Position numbers and translations under genes: made by a program
Notes under the pieces: model-generated
Database searches by the model: none
The model's input: the letters and a program-made list of their open reading frames with translations, nothing else
What the model was told of the DNA's origin: nothing
In this document: piece by piece, positions 51,965 through 60,481 of the stretch
Position numbering within the stretch: position 1 is the stretch's first letter
Layout: each line of letters opens with the position of its first letter
DNA from: Hymenobacter daecheongensis DSM 21074
GTDB lineage: Bacteria; Bacteroidota; Bacteroidia; Cytophagales; Hymenobacteraceae
Direction of reading: 5' to 3'
DNA length: 64,000 bases
NCBI RefSeq assembly: GCF_900141805.1
Contig: NZ_FQYN01000004.1
Coordinates: 186,001 to 250,000 of the forward strand

Positions 51965-53212
51965 ATGATCCGAAAACTCTGTTTTGTCCTGTTGCTTGCC
52001 TGTCTGCCAATCCTGGTGCGGGCGCAACAGCCCGATACGGCCCGAAAAACCTCGCCCATCCGCAATATTGATTTGCAGAACGTGGATGTAGCGCCCAACG
52101 CGGTGGATACCAAAGGCTGGCTGCTGCTCGATAAAGACATTCAGACAGAGCTTGATGGGGCAGTGCAGAATCTGTACAATTTCAAGTATGACAAAGCGGA
52201 GCGGCAATTTCGTTCTCTGCGCCGCCGCTACCCCACTCACCCTTTGCCCTACTTTCTGCTGGGGCTGAGCAACTGGTGGAAAATAGCCCCTACCAACGTA
52301 CAGACGAAGGAGTACGATAAGATTTTCTTCGCCTACATGGACACGGCCATCACCAAAGGGGAACGTCTCTACGAAGCCGACAATAAAAACTACGAAGCCT
52401 GTTTTTTCCTTTCAGCCGCCTACGGCTTCGATGCTCGCCTGAACGCCGAGCGCCACAACTGGCGCAAAGCCACCGTGAGCAGCAAGCGCGCCCTCGATTA
52501 CCTCGATAAGAGCAAGGAAGCTAACGGCTTGAGCCCGGAGTTTCTGTTCGGCCAGGCTCTGTTCAACTACTACCAGGTCTGGATTGCGGATAACTACCCG
52601 CTGCTACGACCGGTGATGCTGTTTTTTCCGCGTGGCAACAAGCAGCTAGGGCTGCAACAGCTCAAAAGCGTGGCTGACAATGGCTTCTATACGGGTCCGG
52701 AAGCCAAGTTCTTCCTGATGCGCATCCTCAACAACGAGGAAAACAATCCGGCTGCTTCTATGCCCGTGGCCCGCTACATGGCCACCACCTACCCCGACAA
52801 CGGCTATTTTCAGCGGTTCTATGCCCTGCTCTGCTTCAACGAGGGACTGTTTCCCGAGTGTGAGCGCACCAGCCGCGACATTCTGGAAAAGCTCAACCGC
52901 GGAATGCCGGGCTACGAAGCCATTAGCGGCCGCTACGCCACCTATTTTCTGGGCTGGCTGATGCAATACAAGTATAAGGATTTGGCCAAAGCCAAAGATT
53001 ACTATCTGCGCAGCATTGTCTTCGCCGAAAGCACGAACGAGATAAACGGCGGATTCTACGTATATTCTCACTTCAACCTGGCCCGCATTGCCGACAAGGA
53101 GAAAGACATAAAAAATGCCCGGCGCTATTACGCAGTAGTAGAAGACAAGTCGGAGAAGAAGTCGGAATACTACCGCGAGGCCAAGGCGTATCTGAAGAAA
53201 AATAAGAGGTAG
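51965..53212 (+). CDS. Secreted tetratricopeptide-like protein
   Basis: The start is MIRKLCFVLLLACLPILVRA (ATG 51965); 415 residues with a signal peptide. The body has helical TPR-like units: LYNFKYDKAERQFRSLRRRY, PYFLLGLSNWW, FFLSAAYGFDARL, FQRFYALLCFNEGLFPECER, and YKDLAKAKDYYLRSIVFAES with a final RRYYAVVEDK. It resembles a conserved Cytophagales periplasmic TPR family. The function is not known. It lies 21 bp before a polytopic protein and is likely cotranscribed with it. Confidence 0.8.
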   Translation: MIRKLCFVLLLACLPILVRAQQPDTARKTSPIRNIDLQNVDVAPNAVDTKGWLLLDKDIQTELDGAVQNLYNFKYDKAERQFRSLRRRYPTHPLPYFLLGLSNWWKIAPTNVQTKEYDKIFFAYMDTAITKGERLYEADNKNYEACFFLSAAYGFDARLNAERHNWRKATVSSKRALDYLDKSKEANGLSPEFLFGQALFNYYQVWIADNYPLLRPVMLFFPRGNKQLGLQQLKSVADNGFYTGPEAKFFLMRILNNEENNPAASMPVARYMATTYPDNGYFQRFYALLCFNEGLFPECERTSRDILEKLNRGMPGYEAISGRYATYFLGWLMQYKYKDLAKAKDYYLRSIVFAESTNEINGGFYVYSHFNLARIADKEKDIKNARRYYAVVEDKSEKKSEYYREAKAYLKKNKR

Positions 53213-53233
53213 CAGCCTTTACGCGCGGAATTT

Positions 53234-54595
53234 ATGGAGCTGAAGGACTTATTTTTGACCCCGATATACCTGGCCTTTTTCTATGCTATTGCTTATGCTG
53301 TGCGCCCGCGGGTGACCAATATCTTCACTCGCAAATATTTTATCCCGGCCCTATCAGTTAAGTTCTTAGGAGCCATTGCTTTAGGCCTCGTCTATCAGTT
53401 TTATTACGGTGGCGGCGACACGTTCAACTACACCCGGCACGTGGACATTATCTACCGTGCCTTCGGTGAGTCGCCGACAGCAGCTATCAAACTGATCTTC
53501 GCCCATGGCGAGTTTGATCCGATAACGGCCCCCTACACTGGCACGATGTACTGGTACAAATCTACTACCGAGTACTTTGTCATTCGGATAGCGGCCGTGG
53601 CATCGTTGTTGAGCTTTAACACCTATTCGGTCATTGCGCTGGTTTTTGCGGGTCTCAGCTTTAGTGGTATGTGGGCCATGTATCTCACCTTTATCCGAGC
53701 TTATCCGCTACTGTACAAACGCTTGGCAATAGCGGTTTTCTTTCTGCCGTCGGTGTTTTTCTGGGGCTCCGGAATTATGAAAGACTCCCTGTGTATCGGG
53801 GCTCTGGGGTGGGTATTTTACGGCTTTTACCACGCGGCCGTGTTGAAGCGCAACATCCTATTTTCGGCTACTGTGGGCTTATTGGGAGCTTATGTGCTGA
53901 TTACAGTGAAGGTTTACATCCTGTTGTCCTTCATGCCGCCGGCTTTGCTGTGGGTGGTTATTGAAAACAATCGCCGCATCAAAAGCGCCACTCTACGTAC
54001 CATTCTGAAGCCATTCTTCTTGCTGCTTGGCGTGGGGGCAGGATACCTGGGGGCTACCAATCTGACCTCTGAAGACGAGCGTTTTGCGGTTGATAAGATT
54101 GGAGAGCGTACTAAAATCAACCAGGAATACCTATATGGTCTGACCAAAGACCAGGGCTCTGCCTATAACATAGGCACCATCGACGGTAGCTTGGGTAGCA
54201 TTGTAACCGTAGCGCCGCAGGCCGTGGCCGTATCCCTGTTCCGCCCGTTCCTGTTTGAGGCCCGCAACCCGGTAATGCTGCTTTCCGCCATTGAGGCCAC
54301 GATGTTTATCTACCTCACGGTGATGATGTTCTACCGAACCGGGATTTTCAAGAGCTTCAAGCAGATTGCCGGCACGCCGCTGGTGTCGTTCTGCTTTCTC
54401 TTCGCCATTGTCTTTGCCATCGGTGTGGGCACCAACAGCGGCAACTTCGGCACGCTGGTGCGCTACAAGATTCCGCTGATGCCGTTTTATCTGGCGGCGC
54501 TCTACATCATGCAGTTTCAGGCAAACAATGCCAAGAAATTGTCCCGGTTTGCCAGCACCGAGAAGCGGGCCTCGATGGTAGCGCGGGCCGCCTGA
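53234..54595 (+). CDS. Polytopic membrane protein, possible glycan polymerase or glycosyltransferase
   Basis: The 453-residue protein has about 11 hydrophobic helices. The first loop has FYYGGGDTFNYTRHVDIIYR, an acidic motif near a tyrosine pair that resembles GT-C enzymes. VFFLPSVFFWGSGIMKDSLC is a conserved block of a family annotated only as membrane proteins in Bacteroidota glycan loci. The gene is less GC-rich than its neighbours. Its last 79 bp overlap the convergent GT4 gene on the other strand. Confidence 0.75.
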   Translation: MELKDLFLTPIYLAFFYAIAYAVRPRVTNIFTRKYFIPALSVKFLGAIALGLVYQFYYGGGDTFNYTRHVDIIYRAFGESPTAAIKLIFAHGEFDPITAPYTGTMYWYKSTTEYFVIRIAAVASLLSFNTYSVIALVFAGLSFSGMWAMYLTFIRAYPLLYKRLAIAVFFLPSVFFWGSGIMKDSLCIGALGWVFYGFYHAAVLKRNILFSATVGLLGAYVLITVKVYILLSFMPPALLWVVIENNRRIKSATLRTILKPFFLLLGVGAGYLGATNLTSEDERFAVDKIGERTKINQEYLYGLTKDQGSAYNIGTIDGSLGSIVTVAPQAVAVSLFRPFLFEARNPVMLLSAIEATMFIYLTVMMFYRTGIFKSFKQIAGTPLVSFCFLFAIVFAIGVGTNSGNFGTLVRYKIPLMPFYLAALYIMQFQANNAKKLSRFASTEKRASMVARAA

Positions 54596-55581
54596 CCGAA
54601 GCGGGTGCGCAACTCATGGTCGCGCAGCAGCTTTTCGAGCCCGTTGTACCACTGCTCGGGCGTGGCGCAGATGTAGCCATCTACGCCTTCGGTTACCACT
54701 TCGCTGTTCATGCCCACCGGCGACACCAGGGCGGGCACGCCTAAGGCCATGTACTGCAGGGCCTTGAAGGCGCACTTGCCCTTGGCCCAGGGGTCGTCTT
54801 CCAAGGGCATCAGGCCCACGTTGAACGTCAGCAGATCGGCTATTTCGGTGTCTTTGCGCCAGGGCCGGAAGCCCAGGGAGCGGAGCGGCAGCTGGGGCTC
54901 CTGGTTGGAAATCACCCGAAACTCGAAGTCGTAGTGCTGCTCCAGGCGGGCCAGCACCGGCACCACCTGCTCCAGGTACTTCATGGTGGAGTGCGTGCCC
55001 GTCCAGCCGATAACGAGCTTATCGGTGCGCTGGTCCTTAACCTGGTTGTGCAGGTTCACCGTGTCGATGGTCGTCGGGTTGACCACGGCGTTGGGGTTGA
55101 ACTGCCGGGCATAGTCGCGCAGGTAGCTGTTGCCGCAGCTGATTTTATAGGCCCAGCGGCAGATGCTGCCCACCTTGTGGTGCCACTTCACGCCAGCCAC
55201 GATGCTGTTGGCCGCCGAGGTGTTGGGAATCCAGATGGCGTCGTCGAAATCGTAGACGATGCGCTTACCGAAGAGCTTGGCAATAATCCACTCGAAGACG
55301 GGCGGCCCAATGGGCGAGGCCTCGCGGTGAATGAAGACGAAGTCGGCCTTGGGCACGGCAGCCAGCAGCAGCAAGCGGCGCAAAAAGCCGCCAATGATGC
55401 CCAGAGCCTTGGTCAGGCCGTGGCCGGGCTTGTAGAGAATAGCCCAAATTTCCTCGGAAATAAAGGACTCTAACTGGTAAGTATGATCGGCTTCGGGGAG
55501 GAAATGAAGATACTGCTCGAACCGGAACCGCTGGGAGGGCGCTTTGCCGGGAGGGTAAGGAACCAGAAATAAGATGTGCAT
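54517..55581 (-). CDS. Glycosyltransferase, GT4-like
   Basis: The 354-residue GT-B protein has MHILFLVPYPPGKAPSQRFR, a central HREASPIGPPVFEWIIAKLF, VIGWTGTHSTMKYLEQVVPV and the donor-binding region MPLEDDPWAKGKCAFKALQY followed by GVPALVSPVG. The final helix RFSVLANRDNFLALFA falls on the DNA shared with the plus-strand gene. A -7 motif lies 44 bp upstream. The sugar is unknown. Confidence 0.87.
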   Translation of the reverse strand: MHILFLVPYPPGKAPSQRFRFEQYLHFLPEADHTYQLESFISEEIWAILYKPGHGLTKALGIIGGFLRRLLLLAAVPKADFVFIHREASPIGPPVFEWIIAKLFGKRIVYDFDDAIWIPNTSAANSIVAGVKWHHKVGSICRWAYKISCGNSYLRDYARQFNPNAVVNPTTIDTVNLHNQVKDQRTDKLVIGWTGTHSTMKYLEQVVPVLARLEQHYDFEFRVISNQEPQLPLRSLGFRPWRKDTEIADLLTFNVGLMPLEDDPWAKGKCAFKALQYMALGVPALVSPVGMNSEVVTEGVDGYICATPEQWYNGLEKLLRDHELRTRFGQAARATIEARFSVLANRDNFLALFA

Positions 55582-55624
55582 ACGCCGACACTAACGCAGA
55601 ATGAGACTGGTGCGTTTTGGCTGG

Positions 55625-55632
55625 CAAAGGTA
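55625..55632 (-). promoter_or_regulatory. -7 element (TACCTTTG) before the GT4 gene
   Basis: Exact TAnnTTTG on the minus strand followed by CC, 43 bp upstream of the ATG at 55581. No consensus -33 at 19 bp. Confidence 0.5.
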
Positions 55633-55717
55633 CTAGATGCCAGTCTAACCGCCGGGCCACGCCCCTGCCGAACGACTTTTGGCCAGGAATCGTAGCCATT
55701 GCTAGTGCAATTACTTC

Positions 55718-55725
55718 TAACTTTG
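55718..55725 (+). promoter_or_regulatory. -7 element (TAACTTTG) before the WecD-like gene
   Basis: Exact TAnnTTTG, 79 bp upstream of the ATG at 55805, in the divergent gap with the GT4 gene. Confidence 0.45.
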
Positions 55726-55804
55726 AGATTATTTTGACAGCGGAGAATGTCAAAATTGCGTCCGGCGCCCGGATGGGTTCATTAAAGAAAATACCGCCGC
55801 TATT

Positions 55805-56521
55805 ATGAGTACAGGGCTGGAACTGTTACCCTGGGATACTGATCTTTTCGGCTACAAAGTGGCCGAGCTACGGCCAGCGTCGGCGGAGCTGGCGGCAGTG
55901 CGGCGCCTGATAGCCGAGGCCCGGCAGCAGCAGGTGCGGCTGCTCTACTGGTTTATTGAGCCGCACAACGAGCAAGCCCTGGCCGTGGCCGCGGCCGTGG
56001 GCGCCCTGCTCGTCGACCGCAAGGTAACCTACCTGATGGCCGTGCCCACGGCGCCGGACGTACCCGCCGGGGTTAGCAGCACCAGCCGGCTTACCCCGCA
56101 GCTTTACTCGCTGGCCATTCAGAGCGGCTGCTTTTCCCGCTACCGGCTCGACCCCGGCTTCGCGCCCGACGTGTATGAGCGGCTGTATTCGCGCTGGATC
56201 GAAAACTCGGTGAGCGGAGCCCGGGCGCGCGAAGTGCTGGTATACCAGCCCCAGCCCGACGCGGAAGCCACCGGCCTGGCTACGCTGGGCATCAAGCACA
56301 ACCGGGTTAATATCGACCTGCTGGCCGTGGATGCGCCGATGCGCGGCCTGGGCATCGGGGCCAAACTCATTCAGGCCGCTCGGCAGCGCACTCACGCCTG
56401 GGGCTTCCGGGAGCTGGAGGTGGTTACCCAGCTCGACAATGAGGCCGCCTGCCGGATGTATGAGCGGTGCGGATTTCACCGGGAATTTCTGTACCACACT
56501 TACCACATCTGGTTGGAATAA
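55805..56521 (+). CDS. GNAT acetyltransferase, WecD-like
   Basis: The 238-residue protein begins MSTGLELLPWDTDLFGYKVA, the WecD-type N-terminus (L-x-W-D-T-x-x-F). It has SGCFSRYRLDPGFAPDVYER, a second WecD block, and the acetyl-CoA loop VDAPMRGLGIGAKLIQAARQ with VTQLDNEAACRMYERCGF. WecD acetylates dTDP-4-amino-4,6-dideoxygalactose for enterobacterial common antigen. The aminotransferase that would make the substrate is the next gene, 88 bp downstream. Confidence 0.88.
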   Translation: MSTGLELLPWDTDLFGYKVAELRPASAELAAVRRLIAEARQQQVRLLYWFIEPHNEQALAVAAAVGALLVDRKVTYLMAVPTAPDVPAGVSSTSRLTPQLYSLAIQSGCFSRYRLDPGFAPDVYERLYSRWIENSVSGARAREVLVYQPQPDAEATGLATLGIKHNRVNIDLLAVDAPMRGLGIGAKLIQAARQRTHAWGFRELEVVTQLDNEAACRMYERCGFHREFLYHTYHIWLE

Positions 56522-56609
56522 GTACCAATCAGTAGAGCTGCCGCCCCGCTTACCATTCCAGAACCTCTTACCTTAGCTTGTTGCCACACCCAGCAGCTTT
56601 TCCGATTGT

Positions 56610-57800
56610 ATGTATCCCACTCATATTCCCTTCAACAAACCATATCTGTCTGGCAACGAGACGCGCTACATTGAGGAAGCGGTGCGCTCGGGCAAAATAT
56701 CAGGGGATGGAATGTTTACCAAGCGCTGCCACCGGTTCTTTGAGCAGGAACTGGGCTTCAAGAAAGTGCTGCTGACTACTTCCTGCACCGATGCGCTGGA
56801 AATGGCGGCGATGCTGCTCGATATCGTGCCCGGCGACGAGGTCATCATGCCCTCGTATACGTTTGTCTCGACGCCCAACGCGTTTGTGCTGCGGGGTGCC
56901 ACCATCGTCTTTGCCGACAGCACCGCTCTGAACCCCAATATGGACCCGGCCCAGATAGAGGCCCTGATTACGCCGCGCACCCGGGCCATCGTGCCGGTGC
57001 ACTACGCCGGCATTGCCTGCGACCTGGACCCCATCATGGAAATTGCCAACCGGCACAACCTTTTCGTGATTGAGGACGCCGCCCAGGCTATCGACAGCTT
57101 CTACAAGGGCCGGCAGCTGGGTACCATCGGGCACCTGGCGGCGTTTTCCTTCCACGAAACCAAGAACATCATTTCCGGGGAAGGCGGCATGCTGGCTATC
57201 AACGACTTGCGCTTCTTTACCCGGGCCGAGATTATCCGGGAGAAAGGCACCAACCGCAGCTCGTTCTTCCGCGGTGAAATCGATAAGTACGGCTGGGTTG
57301 ATTACGGCTCCTCCTTCCTGCCGTCCGATATCATTGCGGCCTTCCTCTGGGCGCAGCTTGAGAATATGGCCGACATTCAAAGCAAGCGCACTCATATTTG
57401 GGAGCGGTACTACCAGGCCCTGAGCCCTTTGCTGGCCGTGGGTGTGCAGCTGCCCGCGATACCCGACTACGCCACCAACAACGGGCACATGTTTTACTTG
57501 GTATGCCGGAGCCTGGCCGAGCGCACGGCACTGATTGAGCTGATGCGAACGGAAAACGTGCAGCCGGTTTTTCACTACCTCTCGCTGCATACCAGCTCTT
57601 TCTACGCCGATAAGCACGACGGCCGCCCCCTGCCCCACTCCGACCACTACACCGACTGCCTACTGCGCCTACCGCTGTACTACGAGCTGAAGGATGAGGA
57701 CCAGGACTTCGTGAATCAGCTCATTCTGGGCTTTTACCAGGATACGCAAAAGTCCCCGGCCGTTTTTCCCGCGGCCAACCTCCCCGTTTCCGGTGAATAA
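56610..57800 (+). CDS. dTDP-4-amino-4,6-dideoxygalactose transaminase, WecE-like
   Basis: The 396-residue PLP enzyme of the DegT/AHBA family begins with IPFNKPYLSGNETRYIEEAV. It has TTSCTDALEMAAMLLDIVPG, EVIMPSYTFVSTPNAFVLRG, VHYAGIACDLDPI, EDAAQAIDSFYKGRQLGTIG and the PLP-Lys segment SFHETKNIISGEGGM, which is close to WecE/RffA. SSFLPSDIIAAFLWAQLE and HYLSLHTSSFY are further WecE blocks. With the preceding WecD-like enzyme it would give an N-acetylated 4-amino-4,6-dideoxyhexose. The stop overlaps the next GTG by 8 bp. Confidence 0.93.
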   Translation: MYPTHIPFNKPYLSGNETRYIEEAVRSGKISGDGMFTKRCHRFFEQELGFKKVLLTTSCTDALEMAAMLLDIVPGDEVIMPSYTFVSTPNAFVLRGATIVFADSTALNPNMDPAQIEALITPRTRAIVPVHYAGIACDLDPIMEIANRHNLFVIEDAAQAIDSFYKGRQLGTIGHLAAFSFHETKNIISGEGGMLAINDLRFFTRAEIIREKGTNRSSFFRGEIDKYGWVDYGSSFLPSDIIAAFLWAQLENMADIQSKRTHIWERYYQALSPLLAVGVQLPAIPDYATNNGHMFYLVCRSLAERTALIELMRTENVQPVFHYLSLHTSSFYADKHDGRPLPHSDHYTDCLLRLPLYYELKDEDQDFVNQLILGFYQDTQKSPAVFPAANLPVSGE

Positions 57801-59229
57801 ACCCGTTCAACCCCAGGTTGCCGCGCCGTCTGCCTACCGCTGCTTTGCCCCTTACGTGCTGCCGGCGCTGCTGCTGGGCGGCCTGGCGTTGCGGCTGCTG
57901 TTTCTGTGGGTGGGCGCGGCGCTGTATTACCAGGGCAAAAGCCCATTTACCAACAACGACTCCCACTCGTTTACCCAGAGTTTCGTCAACCTGCTGGAGC
58001 TGGGAACTTACACCTTCGACCCCAACACGCCGGATGCGGCCTTCGGCCGGCTGCCGGGCTTTCCCTTTTTCTGGGGCGGGCATTATCTGCTGTTTGGCAA
58101 GCACTACGTGTACCAGGCCGTAGCCTTCACCCAGATTCTGCTCGATACGGCGGCTATCTACCTCGTGTATGCCACCACACGCGCCATTACGCAGGATATC
58201 CGGGCAGCCTGGGTTTCGGGCCTGCTCTACGCGGGCTACCCGTTCATCATCGTGTGGCTCACCATCTCCGGCTCCGAAGCCTTGGCCACGTTCATGACCA
58301 TCCTCGTGTTCTGGTGGCTGGCCACCCAGCCCTCGGCACCCCGCTCGGCGCTGGCGGCAGGCGTGCTGGTGGGCATCTCGTTTATGGTGCGCGAATACCT
58401 GGGCATTCTTATTCTGGGCGCCTTTTTCTGGGTGTATGCCACCAAGGGCCTGAGCTGGCACTCTGTACGCCTGAGCGTGGTAGTTACCGCCGGCTTTATG
58501 ATGATCTACCTCGGCTGGCCGCTGCGCAACTACGTTGGGCAGCACCGCTTTATTCCGGTCAAAACGCTGAACGCGGGCTACGAGCGGTACGCGGAAGATG
58601 TCATCAGCGCCCGGCAGTGGATTTATGCCTGGACCACCGACTCCGACCCTTACCTCAACGGCATTGCCGGCCGCACCCCGCTACCGCCCCTGCCCGCCGG
58701 CGTGCTGGCCGACAGCGCCGAAGCCAGGCAGCTGCAAGCACTTATCCGGCAGGCACAGCAGTGCGGCACCGGTTTCTACAACTGGCACCACGAGCGGCGC
58801 TATGCGCTGCCTACCAACTGCAACGCGGAAGTGGCCGCCGGCTTCGATGCCCTTAGAAGCTCATATCGGCGGCGGTTTCCGGTGCAGTACCACACCCGCG
58901 TGCCATTGCTGAATCTGCAGCGGGCTTTCTTCAAGAGCCGGCTGCAGCGCGAAGGCAGCACGGGCCAGCTGGCCGCCCTACTTTTTGGCTACCGCAGCGT
59001 GCTGCTGCTGCTAGGCGTGGCTGGGGCCTTTCTGCTGCGCCACCGCCGCGCTACCTGGCCCATCACCTTCTTTTTCGCCTTCCTGTACCTGTTTCTGTGC
59101 TTCTTGGTGCGCCACCTCGAAATCCGCTACCTATTGCAGGCCGATACCGTTATTCTATGCCTGGCCGGGGTGCCGCTGGTAAAAAGCTGGGACTGGCTAC
59201 GCCGGCAACTAGCCCCCAGCCGGGCTTAG
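57793..59229 (+). CDS. Polytopic glycosyltransferase, GT39-like
   Basis: The 478-residue protein starts at GTG 57793, inside the end of the wecE-like gene. About 9-11 membrane helices are seen. The first periplasmic loop, SPFTNNDSHSFTQSFVNLLE, and PGFPFFWGGHYLLFG fit a GT-C fold, and REYLGILILGAFFWVY, YLGWPLRNYVG follow. A soluble section (~270-370) holds TTDSDPYLNGIAGR and QQCGTGFYNWHHERRYALPT. Translational coupling suggests it transfers or processes the same amino-sugar glycan. Confidence 0.82.
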   Translation: MNKPVQPQVAAPSAYRCFAPYVLPALLLGGLALRLLFLWVGAALYYQGKSPFTNNDSHSFTQSFVNLLELGTYTFDPNTPDAAFGRLPGFPFFWGGHYLLFGKHYVYQAVAFTQILLDTAAIYLVYATTRAITQDIRAAWVSGLLYAGYPFIIVWLTISGSEALATFMTILVFWWLATQPSAPRSALAAGVLVGISFMVREYLGILILGAFFWVYATKGLSWHSVRLSVVVTAGFMMIYLGWPLRNYVGQHRFIPVKTLNAGYERYAEDVISARQWIYAWTTDSDPYLNGIAGRTPLPPLPAGVLADSAEARQLQALIRQAQQCGTGFYNWHHERRYALPTNCNAEVAAGFDALRSSYRRRFPVQYHTRVPLLNLQRAFFKSRLQREGSTGQLAALLFGYRSVLLLLGVAGAFLLRHRRATWPITFFFAFLYLFLCFLVRHLEIRYLLQADTVILCLAGVPLVKSWDWLRRQLAPSRA

Positions 59230-59256
59230 CAGCCTAGCTGGTAGCACAAACAGATT

Positions 59257-60480
59257 CTACAACTGAGTAAATATTTCGTCGGCCGTGGGCAAATACTGGC
59301 TCATGCCGCGGTAGGCAATGCCGGCAGCGCGACAGCGTGCCCGCAGGACGGTTTTTTCTTCGGCCAGCAGCCGCTCCACTTGCGGAAACACCCGGTTAGC
59401 CTCCGCCGGGCTGAACTCCTGTATCACGACGCCCACACCGTTCTTCTCGGCTACCAAGTCGTCTTCCGATACGCCCGCGCACACTAGGTACGGCAGCCCG
59501 CAGCACAGGTATTCGCCCACCTTAATTGGGGAGCGGAACCGCTGGGACGGTAACGACGGTACGGCCACGATGCCGAAGTCGGCGGCGGCAATGTAGTCCT
59601 GCACCTGCTCGTAGGGGCTGCGCGTGACGGTGTAGCGGTCGGCGGGCAGGCCGGCAGCCTGCATCAGGCCGGTAATATGCTCGGCCGGGTCGGGCGACAC
59701 AATCAGGAAAAACAGCGCCGGGTTGCGCTGATGAAAGGTAACGAACAGTTCGGCAATTTCCCGATCGTAATAGATACCGCCAAACTTGCCCAGGTAGAGA
59801 ATTACCTGCTGGGCGGCGGGAATGCGGTATTTGGTGCGCACCCGCTCCCGCCCCTGCGGCCGATAGTAGATTTTGGTTTCATCTACGCAACTGGGCAGCT
59901 TATATATTTTGGCTTTGCTGCCCCACTGCTCTAGGCGGCGCATCATGTGCACCGTGCCGGTGGAGAGAATAGTGGCGTGCATGCCGCTGAGACGCTCCAG
60001 ATAGTTAAGGCCCCGGTAGGCCGGGCTACTGGCGGGCCAGATGTGGCAGTCGAGCATAAACTCGCTGTGCGGCTCGTATTGGTAACCGTAGTAGCGCAGG
60101 CCGAAGAGCTTGGCAATCAGAAAGGCGAAGCTGCCGCTGACCGTGCCGAGCGACACCACCGAGCGGGCCCCGAACTTGAGCTTGAGCTTCAGCACCAGAA
60201 AGATTCCGACCAGCAGATCGTAGGCTTTCTTGAGCAGTTTGAAGCTGCCCGAATGCCAAGTTAGCGGGTACCATAACATGTTGAAGCGGGCGAAGTCCTG
60301 GCGGCGCTGCTCCTGCTGGGCGGGCGTGAGGGTGTATTCCACCTGCTCGTACGTAATCAGGTGCAGGCGCAGATCGGACTGCTGCCGGCCTACGTGCTCT
60401 AGCAGCAGCAGCAGGTTGCCCTTGAACAGTGGGTCGTCACAGCTATTGTAAACGTAGATGATAACGTGGCGCGTAGGCAT
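59257..60480 (-). CDS. Glycosyltransferase, GT4-like
   Basis: The start is MPTRHVIIYVYNSCDDPLFK (ATG 60480), the first base of the strand after the previous stop at 60482; 407 residues. GT-B features: SVVSLGTVSGSFAFLIAKLF, GYQYEPHSEFMLDCHIWP, VILYLGKFGGIYYDREIAEL, and SPIKVGEYLCCGLPYLVCAG as donor site. The tight spacing shows operon structure with the GT4 gene before it. Confidence 0.85.
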   Translation of the reverse strand: MPTRHVIIYVYNSCDDPLFKGNLLLLLEHVGRQQSDLRLHLITYEQVEYTLTPAQQEQRRQDFARFNMLWYPLTWHSGSFKLLKKAYDLLVGIFLVLKLKLKFGARSVVSLGTVSGSFAFLIAKLFGLRYYGYQYEPHSEFMLDCHIWPASSPAYRGLNYLERLSGMHATILSTGTVHMMRRLEQWGSKAKIYKLPSCVDETKIYYRPQGRERVRTKYRIPAAQQVILYLGKFGGIYYDREIAELFVTFHQRNPALFFLIVSPDPAEHITGLMQAAGLPADRYTVTRSPYEQVQDYIAAADFGIVAVPSLPSQRFRSPIKVGEYLCCGLPYLVCAGVSEDDLVAEKNGVGVVIQEFSPAEANRVFPQVERLLAEEKTVLRARCRAAGIAYRGMSQYLPTADEIFTQL

Positions 60481-60481
60481 A

